The position numbers and the translations under genes are program-made. A DNA stretch of 64,000 bases from Clitopilus passeckerianus (taxonomy: Eukaryota > Basidiomycota > Agaricomycetes > Agaricales > Entolomataceae). Below, piece by piece: positions 35,279-47,568 of this stretch. Position 1 is the stretch's first letter. Every line of letters begins with the position of its first letter. The stretch spans positions 744,001 through 808,000 of the forward strand of contig CALYLX010000143.1 of the NCBI GenBank assembly GCA_944990035.1, in the 5' to 3' direction. The notes under the pieces are model-generated. The model did no database searches. It worked only from the letters and a program-made list of their open reading frames with translations, and was not told the origin of the DNA.

Positions 35279-37467
35279 ATCTTTCGGTAGCAAAGACTAG
35301 CCCTCATCAATGTCGTACGAAACGTAGCGCTCCAGCTTGTAGACGAATAATGCTAGTTTGGATTGAATCCAAACCGATTCCACTCGGATCTGTCTCCGTT
35401 CAGTGACCCCGGAATATGCTATTTTGAGTTTCCCTCAGGCTCCGAGGGATTCGCATTACAACGTTCTTACATGCCATGTTCAACTGCTGATCCAAGGTCT
35501 AGCGTGCCTGGGAGCATATATTACGGACTCGGTGATAATTACTAACCACGCAGGAGGTGGCGTGAGGGCAACACGCCTACAAATGCTGGACTAGACGAGA
35601 GCATTGGTGCACATTGTATTCCTGTGATGAAAGTTGGAAAATAGTGAGCTGCTGAAAGTCGTATTAGCCAGATTTATGACGCTATAGGCGGGCGAAACTG
35701 CTACCTGATGGCGTGTCCTTGGCCGTGCGTTATCTGCCTCATCTACGCCCTCCCGCAGTCTCCTGACGAAAACCCGTTAGCTGCACATCTTCACACACGA
35801 CCATGAAGACAGCGCACCATTTCAAGAAGCCTATGCGGGGTCTTTCAAATGTCCAAGGTCAAAGCTTCCCAGCCTGGCGGTCTGCGACCATCGACGAGTG
35901 TCAGGACCTGGAGGGATTTGAGAACGTCTTGAGCTGAACATATCGGTCATAACGGGACTAAGCAGGGCCTGAGGAAACGAATCAGGTTGAGTTTATCTGG
36001 CAAAACCTGGACGAAGACTACGCACCGCTCCTGACCAAGGTATAATGCAACCTTGAGTCATTCTTCTCATCATGCTCCGAAGCACAGGTCTCTAGTAGTC
36101 GCGCCAGCCACGATTTGAGGAAGTTAACCTAAAAAGACGAGGTTAGTGGATGTAAGATTTTCGTGAAACGAAGACATACGCTCAGAAAACCCTCCATCCG
36201 ACGGAATAATCCCATCAACGCTCCCACCGGTGGACGGAATTCCAAGCCACTCCGGTATTCGACGCAGCAAGCCTAAGGAAAGCTCATCAAGCCAGAATCG
36301 ACAAATGCTCGGAAGGAAACGTACGTAAAAAATCCCTCCTCTAACTCAAAACCATCTTCCCAAATAATCATCCCCTGACGCGCGGGGCCGGATGAACGAA
36401 TACGGAGGGAAGTGGATGGGGTGAGCAGGTGAGATCCCATACGATAATGTGCATGCTTCGAAATGAGGTGACGACGATGGTGAAAACGAGGTGAAGGGAA
36501 GGAAAGCGAGGATGAATAATGATCTCTGGACAGAGGGGGACTTATCCTGGGGAACCGGGTACGTTAGCTCCTGGTCGTCGAATGCCACAAGGGCCGAAGC
36601 TCACGTACTCTTTCTCTTACTACCCACAACGCTCCAGTGTTCACATATTCGCTTCCCTCTTCACAAAGGCCTTCCATACCCTCTGCCGCTCCCAAGACTG
36701 GGAGGTTCTAGGCAGCGTCTATCTTTCGTGGGATGGACAAATTTGGGGACGACCTCAAAGAGAAGAGAACAACGTCAGATTAGAGCTGGAAGGGAGGTAA
36801 ACGAAACGAGCGTACTGGAGCAACGCGGGCCTATGAGTTTCCAAGGTAGCCTCCTCAGAGTATTCTTCGGACTCAGAGAGCCAGAGTGATTCGCCTTTCG
36901 AAAATAATTTGGTTGTTGTCCTTCTCGGGCCGAAGGAATTTCAGGAGGCCTCCGAAGGCAAAAACTTCGGTTTAATCCCGTCAAGAGGATGGCATAAATG
37001 CGCATGAGATGTGCGACGCGAGGATGATTATGATGCTAACACTCCATAGGTCTAGGAAATGGAGATGCTAAACCCTACGAGTTGAGGTGAGCGGAGCTCA
37101 GATTTTGGAGAAACGGAGACGTACGCTGGCGAGACGTGCCATCCAACCGAAGAACCACACACCGCACTTCATCCGGCCGCCCTAAACACCATGGTTCCTC
37201 CAAAAGAACGGGTGCGTCATGTTTGACAAACAATTCGAATTGCAGCCTTGAGTCTCCTCCTTCTGAAGCATGGTTGACGGATCCGTGCGTCCAAGGTGGG
37301 AGATGTCGATGGGAGTGCAAATGGCGAGTAAGTTGTTGTATCCAGAAGTGCTTTCACAGGATTAGACAGGAACGCAAAAAGCTAACAAGACGAGGCGGAA
37401 GCAAGAGACGAGGTCAAAGCGGATTGACGTGTGTGTTGACGTCGAATCCCCATACAGGAAAGATTGC
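35279..37467. other. SSP9 downstream block
   Basis: The part around 36340-36480 matches the SSP6 and SSP10 downstream blocks (CATCCCCTGACGCGCGGGGC). A minus-strand frame at 37075-37320, ending near a GTACGT donor-like site at 37122, sits where other units have their opposite-strand exons. No complete gene can be assembled. Confidence 0.35.
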
Positions 37468-37510
37468 GGAGATAAGATAGCTGTTCATCGGATCTTAAGA
37501 TCTTATCTCC
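37468..37510 (+). repeat. GATA palindrome, copy 9
   Basis: GGAGATAAGAT and ATCTTATCTCC arms, with an extra ATCTTAAG insertion that duplicates part of the right arm. GTGTGTTGACGTCGAATCCC lies before and CCCAAATGCGGAAAGGCGAC after. Confidence 0.75.
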
Positions 37511-38949
37511 TCCTGCCCAAATGCGGAAAGGCGACATAGCCACAGACTGGTTGTGCTTCTTTCTTGGCTTCCGTTGTCGTTCGACTATGACTTTGAGGAT
37601 TCCACTACCGGGTCGTCTCACGGACTTTAGGGAGCCATTCCGTCAACGAAGCGCTGCTAGTACTGGAAGGGATATACTACGTCTACCTTGTCAATCTTCG
37701 CAATGTCACGCACACTTCGGCCAAATTGCTTGGCTGCTCGTTTGCCCGCTCAACTTGTATAGGAACGTACTCAGACCTTGACGCTTGCACCCTCCAGTAC
37801 TATTCCTCGCAGGTCAAAGATGGCACAAACTCGGTTTACTTACGGAGATGCTTCAAGCCTTCATGTTGGGAGCTTCTCTGAGCTGTATCTACGAGGACAT
37901 TTCCAGGTTGGTTATGGCGTCCTACCCGAGTTTACCCTGAGAGAAGAGATACGGGAGTACACACTAGCTTCAAATCCGTTGCGTACGTTCTCCCTTCCGT
38001 CGATTTAAATCCAATTTACAAAGAACGCGCGGTACCTTTCGTCTTCGAGGCAGTAAAGTTCTATATCCTCTTGGCGAACGTCGTTCGTTTTCCATTCATG
38101 CCACGAACGCAATCAGACGACTACACCGCTTCATGTGGGTTGGAGATTCAACAGAACGTCACAGCACTCTCCGCTTGCTCCGTTTCATCACCTTCAGAGA
38201 GAAAGTCCAAACCCATAAAGCCCATTCGCAAATCCACTGGTTAGATTTGTCTCAACGCTGACGACAGCGAAGATCAGGACACTGTATAATCCCCGTAACA
38301 GGCCGGTGCCCTTTGGAGATGCATCGTCTTGGCGAGGTAATAGTGGAGCGTCCTCCCCGCCAAGGAGGCCACGATAGTCACAATGTCATGCATGGATGAA
38401 GCGGCGGCAGAAGTGGATTTACGGAAGGTGTTGGTATTAGTGAATATGCCTCGGCCTTTGTCTGAGGCTGTGTACAGATTCAACCTCTATCACGGTGACA
38501 GCCCTACTGGTGGCTACATCTATGTTCGGCGCGGAGGTTTGATATGTCTGGGATCTACATGCCGGTGGAGTGATCAAAGGAATAGCATCCGTAAAGCTAG
38601 GACTGGCTTCCTTATCTCCCCCATGTTGAACGAGTATGTTACCCAATGATTTCTCAGGACTTCGAACTTCTCAACTAATGCAGATCTCTGTGCCTCTAAT
38701 GCCTTTCCTCTAATCCTCGATACTGAACACGTGTCACGCAACGCTTTCGGAGTAGTAAGGCTGCTCTCGCTATCCCAATTCAGTAGTCACGATGGAAAAG
38801 CCCAGTGGTGTCGTATGTCATGAAAATTGATTATCATTTGGCTTTGCTCATAATTCTCATGTTCAAACGTTTGTATTCTCCAGATGTAAGGGTAACACTG
38901 TTGCTGGACTGCTTAGCTATCGGTAGCGCGGAATGATATCTCATCTACT
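37511..38949. other. Spacer between GATA copy 9 and the SSP10 promoter
   Basis: Short frames only. Part near 38380-38640 is open on both strands but shows no domain. No gene is called. Confidence 0.3.
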
Positions 38950-39376
38950 CGGGAAGTACCACGGTCGTCCGTCATGGAAGAAGAGGCCACGGAAGCAGAT
39001 CTACGGGCGTCGTAGATGGAAGATCATTATCATAATGAGCGTAGTGCGACTATCGTCCGTGCCACATACCCTAGCTGGAATCGGATTCACCCTCGATGCT
39101 GGTAAGTAATTCAATATATTTGACATGATTCTTACGGGCCATAGAGGTGAGCAACTTCAATGGGATCTTGAAGCGGCTCCTCCGTGATATGGGTGGCATT
39201 AGGGAGTGCCGGCGATACCTCATATCAGAGGAATTCCGAAATCGCGTACAATCTCACACTCGACCTCACTGTCAGGCGCCCGGGCAGGGAGTGGAGGATA
39301 GCAATCTCTCTCGCCGACCTCCGAGTACGTCTGTTGTCTCATGTGTACTCTCCTGCACCATGCTGCAGTATAAAAG
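38950..39376 (+). promoter_or_regulatory. SSP10 promoter: conserved upstream element and TATA box
   Basis: GGAAGTACCACGGTCGTCCG at 38952 is followed by AGCAGATCTACGGGCGTCGT and GGAAGATCATTATCATAATG. GGAGGATAGCAATCTC near 39293 and TATAAAAG at 39369-39376 complete it. Here the upstream element can be read through as about 50 codons (KYHGRPSWKKRP...) ending at a GTAAGT site near 39102. Confidence 0.65.
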
Positions 39377-39465
39377 CCCAAGTAGTAGCAGTGAACGAAC
39401 TATCAACAACAACAATTCCAGTCTCCAACCAGCCTTAGTCAGTTCTTTCGACACCGCCAGTAATC

Positions 39466-39748
39466 ATGAAGTTGCTCGTTATCACCCTCTCTGCAGCCCT
39501 TCTGTCCATCGCCTCTGCTGCTCCAGGACTCAATCCGAGCGAGGAATCCTCCATTGTTGATAAACGAACCTGGCTTCCGCCTTATGCCATCTGCAACTGG
39601 GCCTGCGATCAAGCGGGGCATCCCTATGGTACATATGATGAAGCGAACGATATGTACGTGTCTAATTCATCTAAGCGCGCACCACTCAGAGCTGATGCTT
39701 TACTTTGAAAGTTGCACTTGCGGTGATGGCGTTGTAGTGGACAGCTGA
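39466..39748 (+). CDS. SSP10, small secreted cysteine-rich precursor
   Basis: Exons 39466-39653 and 39712-39748 (58-nt intron, GTACGT donor) encode 74 residues. Signal peptide MKLLVITLSAALLSIASA; pro-segment APGLNPSEESSIVDKR. The mature peptide is one of the shortest (40 residues): AICNWACDQAGHPYGTYD, then ICTCGDG, ending VVDS. An alternative donor four bases downstream would break the conserved phase, so GTACGT is preferred. Confidence 0.83.
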
Positions 39749-41739
39749 TTCCAATCAGCTGTTAGCACAGACTAGATCTCTAGACAATTTTCCTGTGTAA
39801 TTGTCAACGATTGTGGTAGCCTCCAAACAGAACCTTATAACAAACCTTTGTGCTACAGTATCATTTCACTCGCGAGTAATTCGATTCGCATTGCATCGCA
39901 CACGCCTTCTTTGATCATTCAAGTCATAGGAGAGCTTCAATTAGAACGATGGGATCAATGAATCAGAGAAGACTTCATACATGGCCCTCAAAAATGTACA
40001 TCTAATCGTTGATTTCATCTTCTGTTGTCGTGGAAGAACTCTCCTTCTTGAGAGAATTTTCCCATTTGTACCCATCAGGATTATGAGGGTTGTTGTCGAG
40101 CAAACACGCTTATGTGTAGTGCTGAGGAAAGGGGCGTTAGACTCAGGTTAAAATCGAAGAACGTACAAAGAATACGTACGTCAGGGACTCCTCCAGTTCA
40201 AGGACTTTCTTCATAAATATATATTTATCTCGTGACGTGCGCCGAGCGAATTGGGGAGGACTGGAATTTGAGTACAACCATTACGATAGTGATTATGCAT
40301 TGGTATTGACCCAAATGTGGTGACGACAAGGATGAGGACGAGAAGTGAAGGAGGAGGAAGATAGGTGATGAATACAGATATATGTCAGTTCCAAGTCCTC
40401 GAACATCGCCCAAAGAACACGTACCATCGCCAGAAATCTCCCCTACGTCCACGTTCTGCCTTCACACTAACTTGCGCGGAGAACCCTTCAGTGTCGTGCC
40501 TATCATCTCCAGGGCGTAACTCAAAAGGTGAGATCGGGCCGCAGAGGATGCGAGGGAAGTTGGAACAGTACAATCTAGAAGAATATCATGACAACTATGA
40601 CGGGGAAATCGTGTTAGTTCGAGTCGTTGAACGAGACCAGTGGTACAAATATACTTACCGAAACGAGGCGCTACATTCCTATGTGCTTCCCCTTTCAATT
40701 GGGGGGCGAGAACTCGAAGGAGTGCTGAGAAGCGGCGTGAGATACAGGTCGTGAAGGATGTAGATCTATACGTACCTCACACCTAACGGAGATCCCGGCT
40801 TCTCCTGCTCTCTTCCAGCCACGAGAGAGGGATATAATGGCCATCCCGAGGCCGGGTGGATTCACCAAAGATAAAGGGGCGAAAAGACGCCTCGATTTAG
40901 TCCAACAGCGATGGTACCAGGGTGCGGCAAATCCTGTGGTATGTCTGTTAAGAGGAAGCCAGTGATGGCTGACGAGTCGACTGTATCGCAAATGAGACGG
41001 AATCCAAAACCACTGCGACTAGGAGAGCATCAGAGCCAGTCAGATCGCTAGGAAACCGACGTACTTGGAGAAGCTGGCACCAAAGACTATCAGCTTCGTC
41101 ATGCAGTCACCCTTCCCACTATCATTTCTCCTCCTTGCAGGAAAGGATGGGACGCGACCCTATGAAACGCTTGAGCTCGAGGTCACCAGTTCCAACGAAG
41201 AACACCTACCACAACGCACCCGGGCCTAGCGAGCTCCTCAAAGCCTGGGGGACGCTCCTCGTTCCGTTAACGCTACATCCGGGTAACGATTTTCTGCCGA
41301 AAACTCAAGAAGATTGGGCGGACCCGACGAGAAGGGGAAGGAATGTCAAGTTCTGGTAAGGCGTTGAGCGATAGAGTACTGGAAGGAGAGCTTTCAAACA
41401 TACCACTAAGGGTAGTTGACCAATATATCTCTCAACACAGCATCCCAACCTGGCCTATTCCCTAGCAGGACGTACGTGTTGCGTACGCGGCATGTATTCA
41501 AGAAGGTCAACGAGTAATGCCACGTTTCAGCCATATGCATTGGCGAGATCGAGGAGCTGAGGCTTCGAGGTGAAGTCAGCTGTTACTCAGAGGCCCATGT
41601 AGAGCTGAGATCTGAGATCGGAGAGCCCGGTGGGTTACGTAGGCGTACGTGGAGGATGTCGACGAGGATGATGGCGAGAGAGGTCAAACTCAAATTGACG
41701 CGTGTGCTGACGCCGAACGACGGTTCCCCAATAGGAAAA
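39749..41739. other. SSP10 downstream block, duplicate of the SSP6 block
   Basis: Aligned with 25528-27422. Opposite-strand frames at 40695-40991 and 41635-41856 are remnants without a recognisable family. A 129-codon plus frame at 40365-40754 has no recognised features. Confidence 0.4.
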
Positions 41740-41770
41740 GAAGATACGATTTTCATCAGATTTTATCTCC
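41740..41770 (+). repeat. GATA palindrome, copy 10 (degraded)
   Basis: AAGATACGAT and GATTTTATCTCC are mutated arms at the position equivalent to copy 7; the flanks GTGTGCTGACGCCGAACG and TTGCCCAATTGGAG match copy 7. Confidence 0.55.
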
Positions 41771-42981
41771 ATTTGCCCAATTGGAGAAAACTGAATCTCA
41801 CAGCCACATAGTTGTTGGTTCTCCCAACGCCCTCCACAAGTTGCCGCCCACGACATCGCGACCGGCTAGCTGGCTCAACAATCTCGGCCTCATCGCTGGC
41901 TACGATTTCTTCCACCATCTCGTGCAACTGAAAACAATTGCTTTCTGAGTCGTTTGTAGGCGAACCACATGCGACCACACCATCGAGGGCACACACTTTG
42001 GTAGGTTCCATCCCCCATGCCCACGACATAGCTGAACCGAAATTTTCAGAGCGCAAAGTAGTAGGAATACTATCGGGATCTATCAAGGTCCCAGCGTCCT
42101 TTATCACATCGGAAACTCAGGCGCTTACTCGATCATTGCAATTTTCGGCACAAATACGGAAGGGTAGAATATCCCCGCTACCTCTGCCTCGTTCTATCTC
42201 TTCTTATACCTCGTCCTTACGACGCCGTTCAGATCTCGGAGATCTCTCACGGCCTTGGACTTCTCGATGAGCATGGATATCTGTATCTGAACATGGGTCC
42301 CACAACGATTCTGGTGTACTATCGCTGCCCTCGGCGTTCTTTTCAAAACCCCTGCTCGAAACCTTTCTTTGAGGCTGCCAGTTTCGGGGAATACCCGTAA
42401 CCACTGGATTCATGGCTTTGAGTTTGACACTAGACTGCCTCCGAAGTGCTTGGCGAACTTACAGGAGGATGTTGCAATGGCGGTTAGCCCATCTTCGGGT
42501 ATGTAGTACTCTCATATGCTCAAGGTACGTATCTTGAATACTTCGGCTTTGTCCATCGCAGACAGAAGACGACGCCCAATCTTCGACTAGAATTTTGAAT
42601 CTTCCTCGGCTCTTCATGCAGTGAATGCTGTGCAATACGGTCGATTGTCCATCCCATCTCGTAGCGTACATGCGCCTTGGAGCTATCGAAGGAGGTTGGG
42701 CCGACTCGATGTGACCGAAGGTGAAAGAACGCACGTGCTCCCACCCTTTTTGCGTCCTTGCGAACTCGACTCACCTTGACCATAAAAGAACAACCCGGTA
42801 TCGTTAAGCAGTCTCGAATCTCAGGTGCGCGTGGGTGCGAAACAAAGTCACGAACATCTCTCAGATTCTTCATCTCCTCCAATGAAGGACGCGGACTCCG
42901 TCGTACTGTATTTTCTCCGTTCTGCCATAGAACCTCTGTTACATCAATGGATGATTTATGATAATTCATTGCGATATAGTA
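41771..42981. other. Spacer between GATA copy 10 and membrane-protein gene C
   Basis: Duplicate of 27451-28580. Overlapping minus-strand frames at 42204-42969 are open but lack domains. No gene is called. Confidence 0.35.
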
Positions 42982-44354
42982 TTACGAATGAACCGTATTG
43001 AGAATACTGTTACTCTGCTCGTTTGGGTATATTACCTGAAGATTCAGGAGGATAAAAACGAGGGTCGGATAGGTGCCCTACGTCCGGTATCATAAGGGAA
43101 CCGCCCGTCGCGAGTGAGGAGAGTACTCACTGAGATCGCGGTGAACAAGGTTTGTACCAAATCTAGCCAGGTAGTGTGTGTGTTGGAACCGCTCTGATTG
43201 ACTACGACAAAGATGAACATTGCATACACCAGCTTTCACAGACAAGTCAGTCAAACTCCCCGTCGCACATAATGGTCATTGTACGAACCTGAGCCAGACA
43301 ATATGCAGAGCCCGACTCAATCAAGAGTACCAAGATCTTCTGAGGTCTCGTTACCCTTGCCCGTCGCATTCCAAGGTCTGCCGTAAGGAACTTTCGATGT
43401 CGCCTGGTTCAGATTGAGTTTAAACCACACAAGATTTCCAAGACGAAGCTCTACTCATACCAGAGTGTTTCACCAACCAGCCCAGTGGTCATCAAGTTGC
43501 ACAAGAGCGATGTGCAGACAAACACATATCCAAAGTTGGGCTTCCCGGTGAATCCCCAAAGGTTATTGTAGAATCCAATTGATTTGAGGTTCTGAACAAC
43601 GAAGAGCAATCCAGCCCCTGATAATCGACTCAGTACGGTGAATATTAGCCTGGTAAATATGTAAAATACCGCCAGTTATTGTCAAGCATATGGTTAGAAC
43701 AACCGTAATCCAAGTACGGCGCCATAACGAGCTCGTCCGGTACGCTACGACAACGTCGCTCAGAAGAGTCTACATTGAGAACAAACACAGATCATCAGTC
43801 TTTCCTGATGAAGTGGGTATATGTTATAGTACCAGTAGTATTTGCAGAGTCGCAAGGCATTCTGCCCACCCTTTCCCAAGTCCGAGATCATGATCAAGGC
43901 AGCTCTCGTACCATTGGAAGGCCCCAAGGTGTCCCTGATAGTGGTTCCTATCGCAGTCGTAACTGAAAGCTATGCTCCTCCATGCATATGCCGCCTGGGC
44001 AAGGCAATAGCCAGCAAGCAGAATCAAGCCTGAAGATGTGGCAACGAAGAAAAACCATGATCCAATAGTGCGCTTGGGCCGTTTTCTTTCCGTCGTCACG
44101 GTTATCAGGTCGAGGTGCAGGGCTTAGGTCGAGGTGCAGGGCTTGGTGACATTGACTGACCGAAAAATGTACGCCGAGGCGCATAGTAATACGCAAGTAG
44201 ACCCTGCGGACGTTAGGTCAGTGTGTCTTCAATGTGAGTATTCGGGCTGCTTCTCACCGAAGCACCCAAAGAGCATGGCCCAGTAAACCGCGGCAACAGG
44301 ATCAGTCCAGTCAATGGGAATGCCACCTCCTGCACCGGCATAGGGAACAGTCAT
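42982..44354 (-). CDS. Seven-helix membrane protein, paralogue C (intact)
   Basis: Eight exons join in frame: 44258-44354, 44161-44203, 43833-44085, 43670-43769, 43461-43617, 43289-43403, 43131-43232 and 42982-43035, giving 306 residues. The start is the ATG at 44354, which aligns with paralogue A (IDWT motif at about residue 15). Hydrophobic segments can be seen at about 20-43, 55-80, 115-140, 150-175, 193-215, 235-270 and 274-290. Marks are LLSDVVVAYRTSSLWRRTW after helix 3, NLMTTGLVGETLW after helix 5 and ILVLLIESGSAYCLAQ in helix 6. This pattern (YRxxxxW, LIESG-YC) is typical of an uncharacterised Agaricomycete seven-helix family. Substrate or ligand is unknown. Introns are 51-95 nt with GT-AG ends. 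Confidence 0.8.
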
Positions 44355-44676
44355 ATCTAGGGTTCTTCGTTGAGAGTACCCGACCTGGCCAGCCCTCCCA
44401 CGCAGAGCCAAGCTAGATCGTAATAGATGGGCAAGCTCGAATGAGGCTGGACAGGAATCTGGGGCATGAGTATGAATTCGGGTCAACCGCGGGTGGACTC
44501 GTGTCCTGCCTTATCTCAGGGTAGCACGACCATCTGATGGTTTCATCAAGTAAAGAGCATGGTTCGAAGCCGGGTCCATCTCTCGTTGATGTGATCTTTG
44601 ACGGAATCTACAGAGAGGGGTCTGAAACTGGTCAACGTCAACTCCCCGAAAAGCCGAAAAGGCGCGATGAGAGATT

Positions 44677-44703
44677 TCCTTCGGATCTTATCGATCTTAT
44701 CTC
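44677..44703. repeat. GATA palindrome, copy 11 (rearranged)
   Basis: GGATCTTATCGATCTTATCTC has two right arms in direct repeat and no left arm. It sits about 330 bp upstream of the start of membrane-protein gene C. Confidence 0.5.
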
Positions 44704-45381
44704 AATTCAATTTCAAATCCAGAAGCAGAAGCCACTGGCGGACGGTTCTTCTCCTCTGTCTTGAGTAGCCGAACCCAAACTCCCCTCGCAATGCAGCTCT
44801 AGGCCCTCCGCGTCGTTCTTCTAGACCATTTGGATTTTATGATTTACTTCAGCTCACAGACACAGCTCGTCGGCCCCGTCTCAAAGCCCTGGTGAAGCAG
44901 CTTACACGCGATTCTCTGCCTCAACAAGGCGTCAGACGGCAAGCAGTGGGGAACTGGTCTATTTCAGAGATTCGGTCTCTCGTCCAATGAGGGCACGGAT
45001 TCTGCTGCACGATGTTAAAGTAGCCTGACGGGCAAATCTCACCCCATCATCTGATGGCTTCTACGCAGGATGGTTCCCTCGAGTGAAGAGCATGCGTCCA
45101 AATTAATTACTATACCGATTTTTTCAGACCCCGCAGTACTGAGTCCAAGCGTCTCATTTCATCGACATCAGGAAGCCATGATACCCGAGGACAGTAGGAG
45201 GGAGAAAGAGGAGAACATATATTGGCACCGCATTCCTCTATACTGGTCATGTCGACGCAAACCAGTACAAGATGATGTTCGGAGAACAGTAAGGATCAGC
45301 ACCAAAGAACCTTCCCTTACTTCTGCCGGTATCGACTTCCTCTTTTCAACCCGTTGATTGCCACGTACCACCACCGTCGCA
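44704..45381. other. Stretch between membrane-protein genes C and D
   Basis: No gene recognised. CATCTGATGG-TTC and AAGAGCATG occur twice, near 44531 and 45050, suggesting a short local duplication. Confidence 0.35.
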
Positions 45382-46777
45382 TCAAAGTCGAGGCAACACC
45401 AATCGATCATTTCCTCGTGGAATGGAACCTATCATCAAGAACGTAGGTTCCTCAGGGCGCCTCGCTTGAATACACAGAATTGAGAACAAGAGAGCGGGGT
45501 ATAATCCCTATATCACTGTAATTAACATCGCGAACTTCGATTGAGGTCAAGTCGAAGCGACGCACCGACATCGTAGTGTAAACAATCTGAACCACCCCCA
45601 TCAACTTCGATAGGATGACGGAGGTAATCTGTGAAGTTGCCCGTCAGAGATCAGATATACGGAGCACGAGGAATCGTACTCACTTGACAAAGGCAGTAGA
45701 CCAATCCAGTCTCAATCAGCAGCGCAAGAATCTTCTGCGGACGGGTCATTCTCCTGCTGTTCAGTCCAAGTTCTACTCTTAGCTCCCTTCGATGCGACCT
45801 ATCTACAGGTTAGCCCTCGCAGAGAATCAAGCGACACGAAATGACTGTACCACAGCATCGCTGCAACCCCACACGTGGCGACTACATTACAGAGCGTCGA
45901 AGAGGATACGTACGCGAGAGAAACGTATGAACCGAGCCTGGTTATGGAATTTTCAAGGGGTGTGGTGTGTATCTGGTGTTCGATCCCCAACGCGAGGACG
46001 TTCCAAAAGCCCGTTACTAACGAGAGAAATAAGATAATCAGCGAGATGGTCCTCAAAACATAGAACCCGAGGCATGACGTACCGAGGCAGAGTGTCCATG
46101 TGAGGATTAGGATGAATTTGAATACCTTATGTTGATGGATTAGGCATATCCGGTAGACTATCGCCGTATCGCTGAGGAGGGGCTACGAATGATGATCAGT
46201 CTAAGAATATGGAATCGGCCCGATCTCGAGGGAAGGCCCACAAGTAGGGATTGAAAAATCGACCTCGCAGCACCCGTCTTGAAGGTATCCTTCGTCCTCT
46301 TGAGACACCCTTCCAAGAACGATTCAGATCCTCGACCACGGCCATCTCCGAGATGGCACACGGAGAAGAGGAGGTTTTTGAACGCAACCTCAAGCTGCGT
46401 AAAGGCGAAGAAGATGAGGGCGAAGAGACTTAGTGTTGATAGTGAGAAGAGGAGGTAAGTTGGGAGATTGCGGGTGCGGTGGTTCCTGGCACTGAGAAGG
46501 TCGAATCGTTAGGAAGGAAACGATAGTTACGAGCAAAAGCGAAGACACTTAGCAAATTGACTTACGAGAAGAGAAGGGAGGTTACCACCAGAAGGAAGAT
46601 AGCGAAACCTAAGGTGAAATGAAATCGATTGGTCAAAACCGCGCGAGATACAGAAAAGGTTTGAGTTAATATACCGATTATAACCGCAAGTAGCACGAAT
46701 GGCAACACTCCGTCAAAGTCATTCAGGAACTTGATTTCGACGATCCCGAGTGGCCATTGGAGAGTAAATGCGTACAT
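45382..46777 (-). CDS. Seven-helix membrane protein, paralogue D (intact)
   Basis: Eight exons join in frame: 46675-46777, 46566-46608, 46242-46491, 46083-46182, 45851-46016, 45684-45798, 45566-45628 and 45382-45507, giving 321 residues. Exons 2, 4 and 6 are 43, 100 and 115 nt, exactly as in paralogues A and C, although the protein is strongly diverged. Marks are LLSDTAIVYRICLI after helix 3, STLCNVVATCGVAAMLW in helix 5 and KILALLIETGLVYCLCQ in helix 6. Exon 7 is shorter than in C (63 against 102 nt), and the C-terminal tail is longer, starting GLYPALLFSIL. It is a plasma- or internal-membrane protein of unknown function. The ATG at 46777 is the first in-frame start before helix 1. Confidence 0.8.
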
Positions 46778-47534
46778 GGGCCTGGGGTCGGGAGGAAACT
46801 AGCAAGCGTGCGAGGGACATCAGGCATTCGTTTCGCAGAAGTAATCTGTCGTTATAATGCAGCTCCAGGGGTTCTAATCGGTTCGAACTGGACCCAATCC
46901 ATCACCGTTCCATGAGAGCCACAGCCACTTCGGATATCGGATCCGTGGCGTGTGGGTCCAACAATTGCGCATGCAACCTGCACTTGTGCCCGGAGAGGAA
47001 TAGCGCGAGGCTATAGCAGATAAGAACAAGGTCGAAAGTCAAACAACGGCTGGACTTACGATGATGGAACTGGAACATCATCACTGGGCATCTGATGTGG
47101 AGGCAAAGGATTGGCGGCCATTCAGCGAACAGAGTGGCATCGTAGAGTAGGCCACTTTATCAGAGGTTTAGCACGAGGACGACGGCCGAGAACTCTCTGC
47201 GTAAGGCTGGAATAAACAGAGTGAGAATCGGAAACGTGACGCATCGTAGAAGTACGTACGCATGAGCATTGTCTGGCCTGTATCGTACCTTCGTGTAGCA
47301 ATTCAATGAGTCTGGAAAGGACGTCTTGAAAGGCTCTGGCGTGGCCGGAGGTACAGGGAGTGGGATATTTGCGCCTGCTTCGACGTGTGCGCTGGTAGAG
47401 GTTTGGGGTGCCCAAACATTCACGCTTAGGAGATGAATCGATGACAGCGAGAACGGCAGACAAAGAGACTCGGAGAGAAAAACAGAGCGAACCTGGACCG
47501 GTGGCTATGTCAGCTTCCCGCATTTGGGCTATGC
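46778..47534. other. Upstream region of membrane-protein gene D
   Basis: Minus-strand frames at 46902-47084, 47160-47423 and 47122-47523 are open, and several GTACGT donor-like sites lie among them. A further spliced minus-strand gene is possible, but I could not assemble one with a recognisable product. Confidence 0.3.
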
Positions 47535-47568
47535 GGAGATTAGATCCGAAAGAAATCGATCTTATCTG
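47535..47568 (-). repeat. GATA palindrome, copy 12
   Basis: GGAGATTAGAT and ATCTTATCTG arms, with GTGGCTATGTCAGCTTCCCG and GCATTTGGGC on the left. This is the first copy after the switch to minus orientation. Confidence 0.7.

Noticed and set aside
45382..47084. Two separate membrane-protein genes instead of one
   Set aside because: At first the helices at 46.56-46.78 kb looked like a second family, but exon lengths (103, 43, 250, 100 nt) and phases show they are exons 1-3 of paralogue D.
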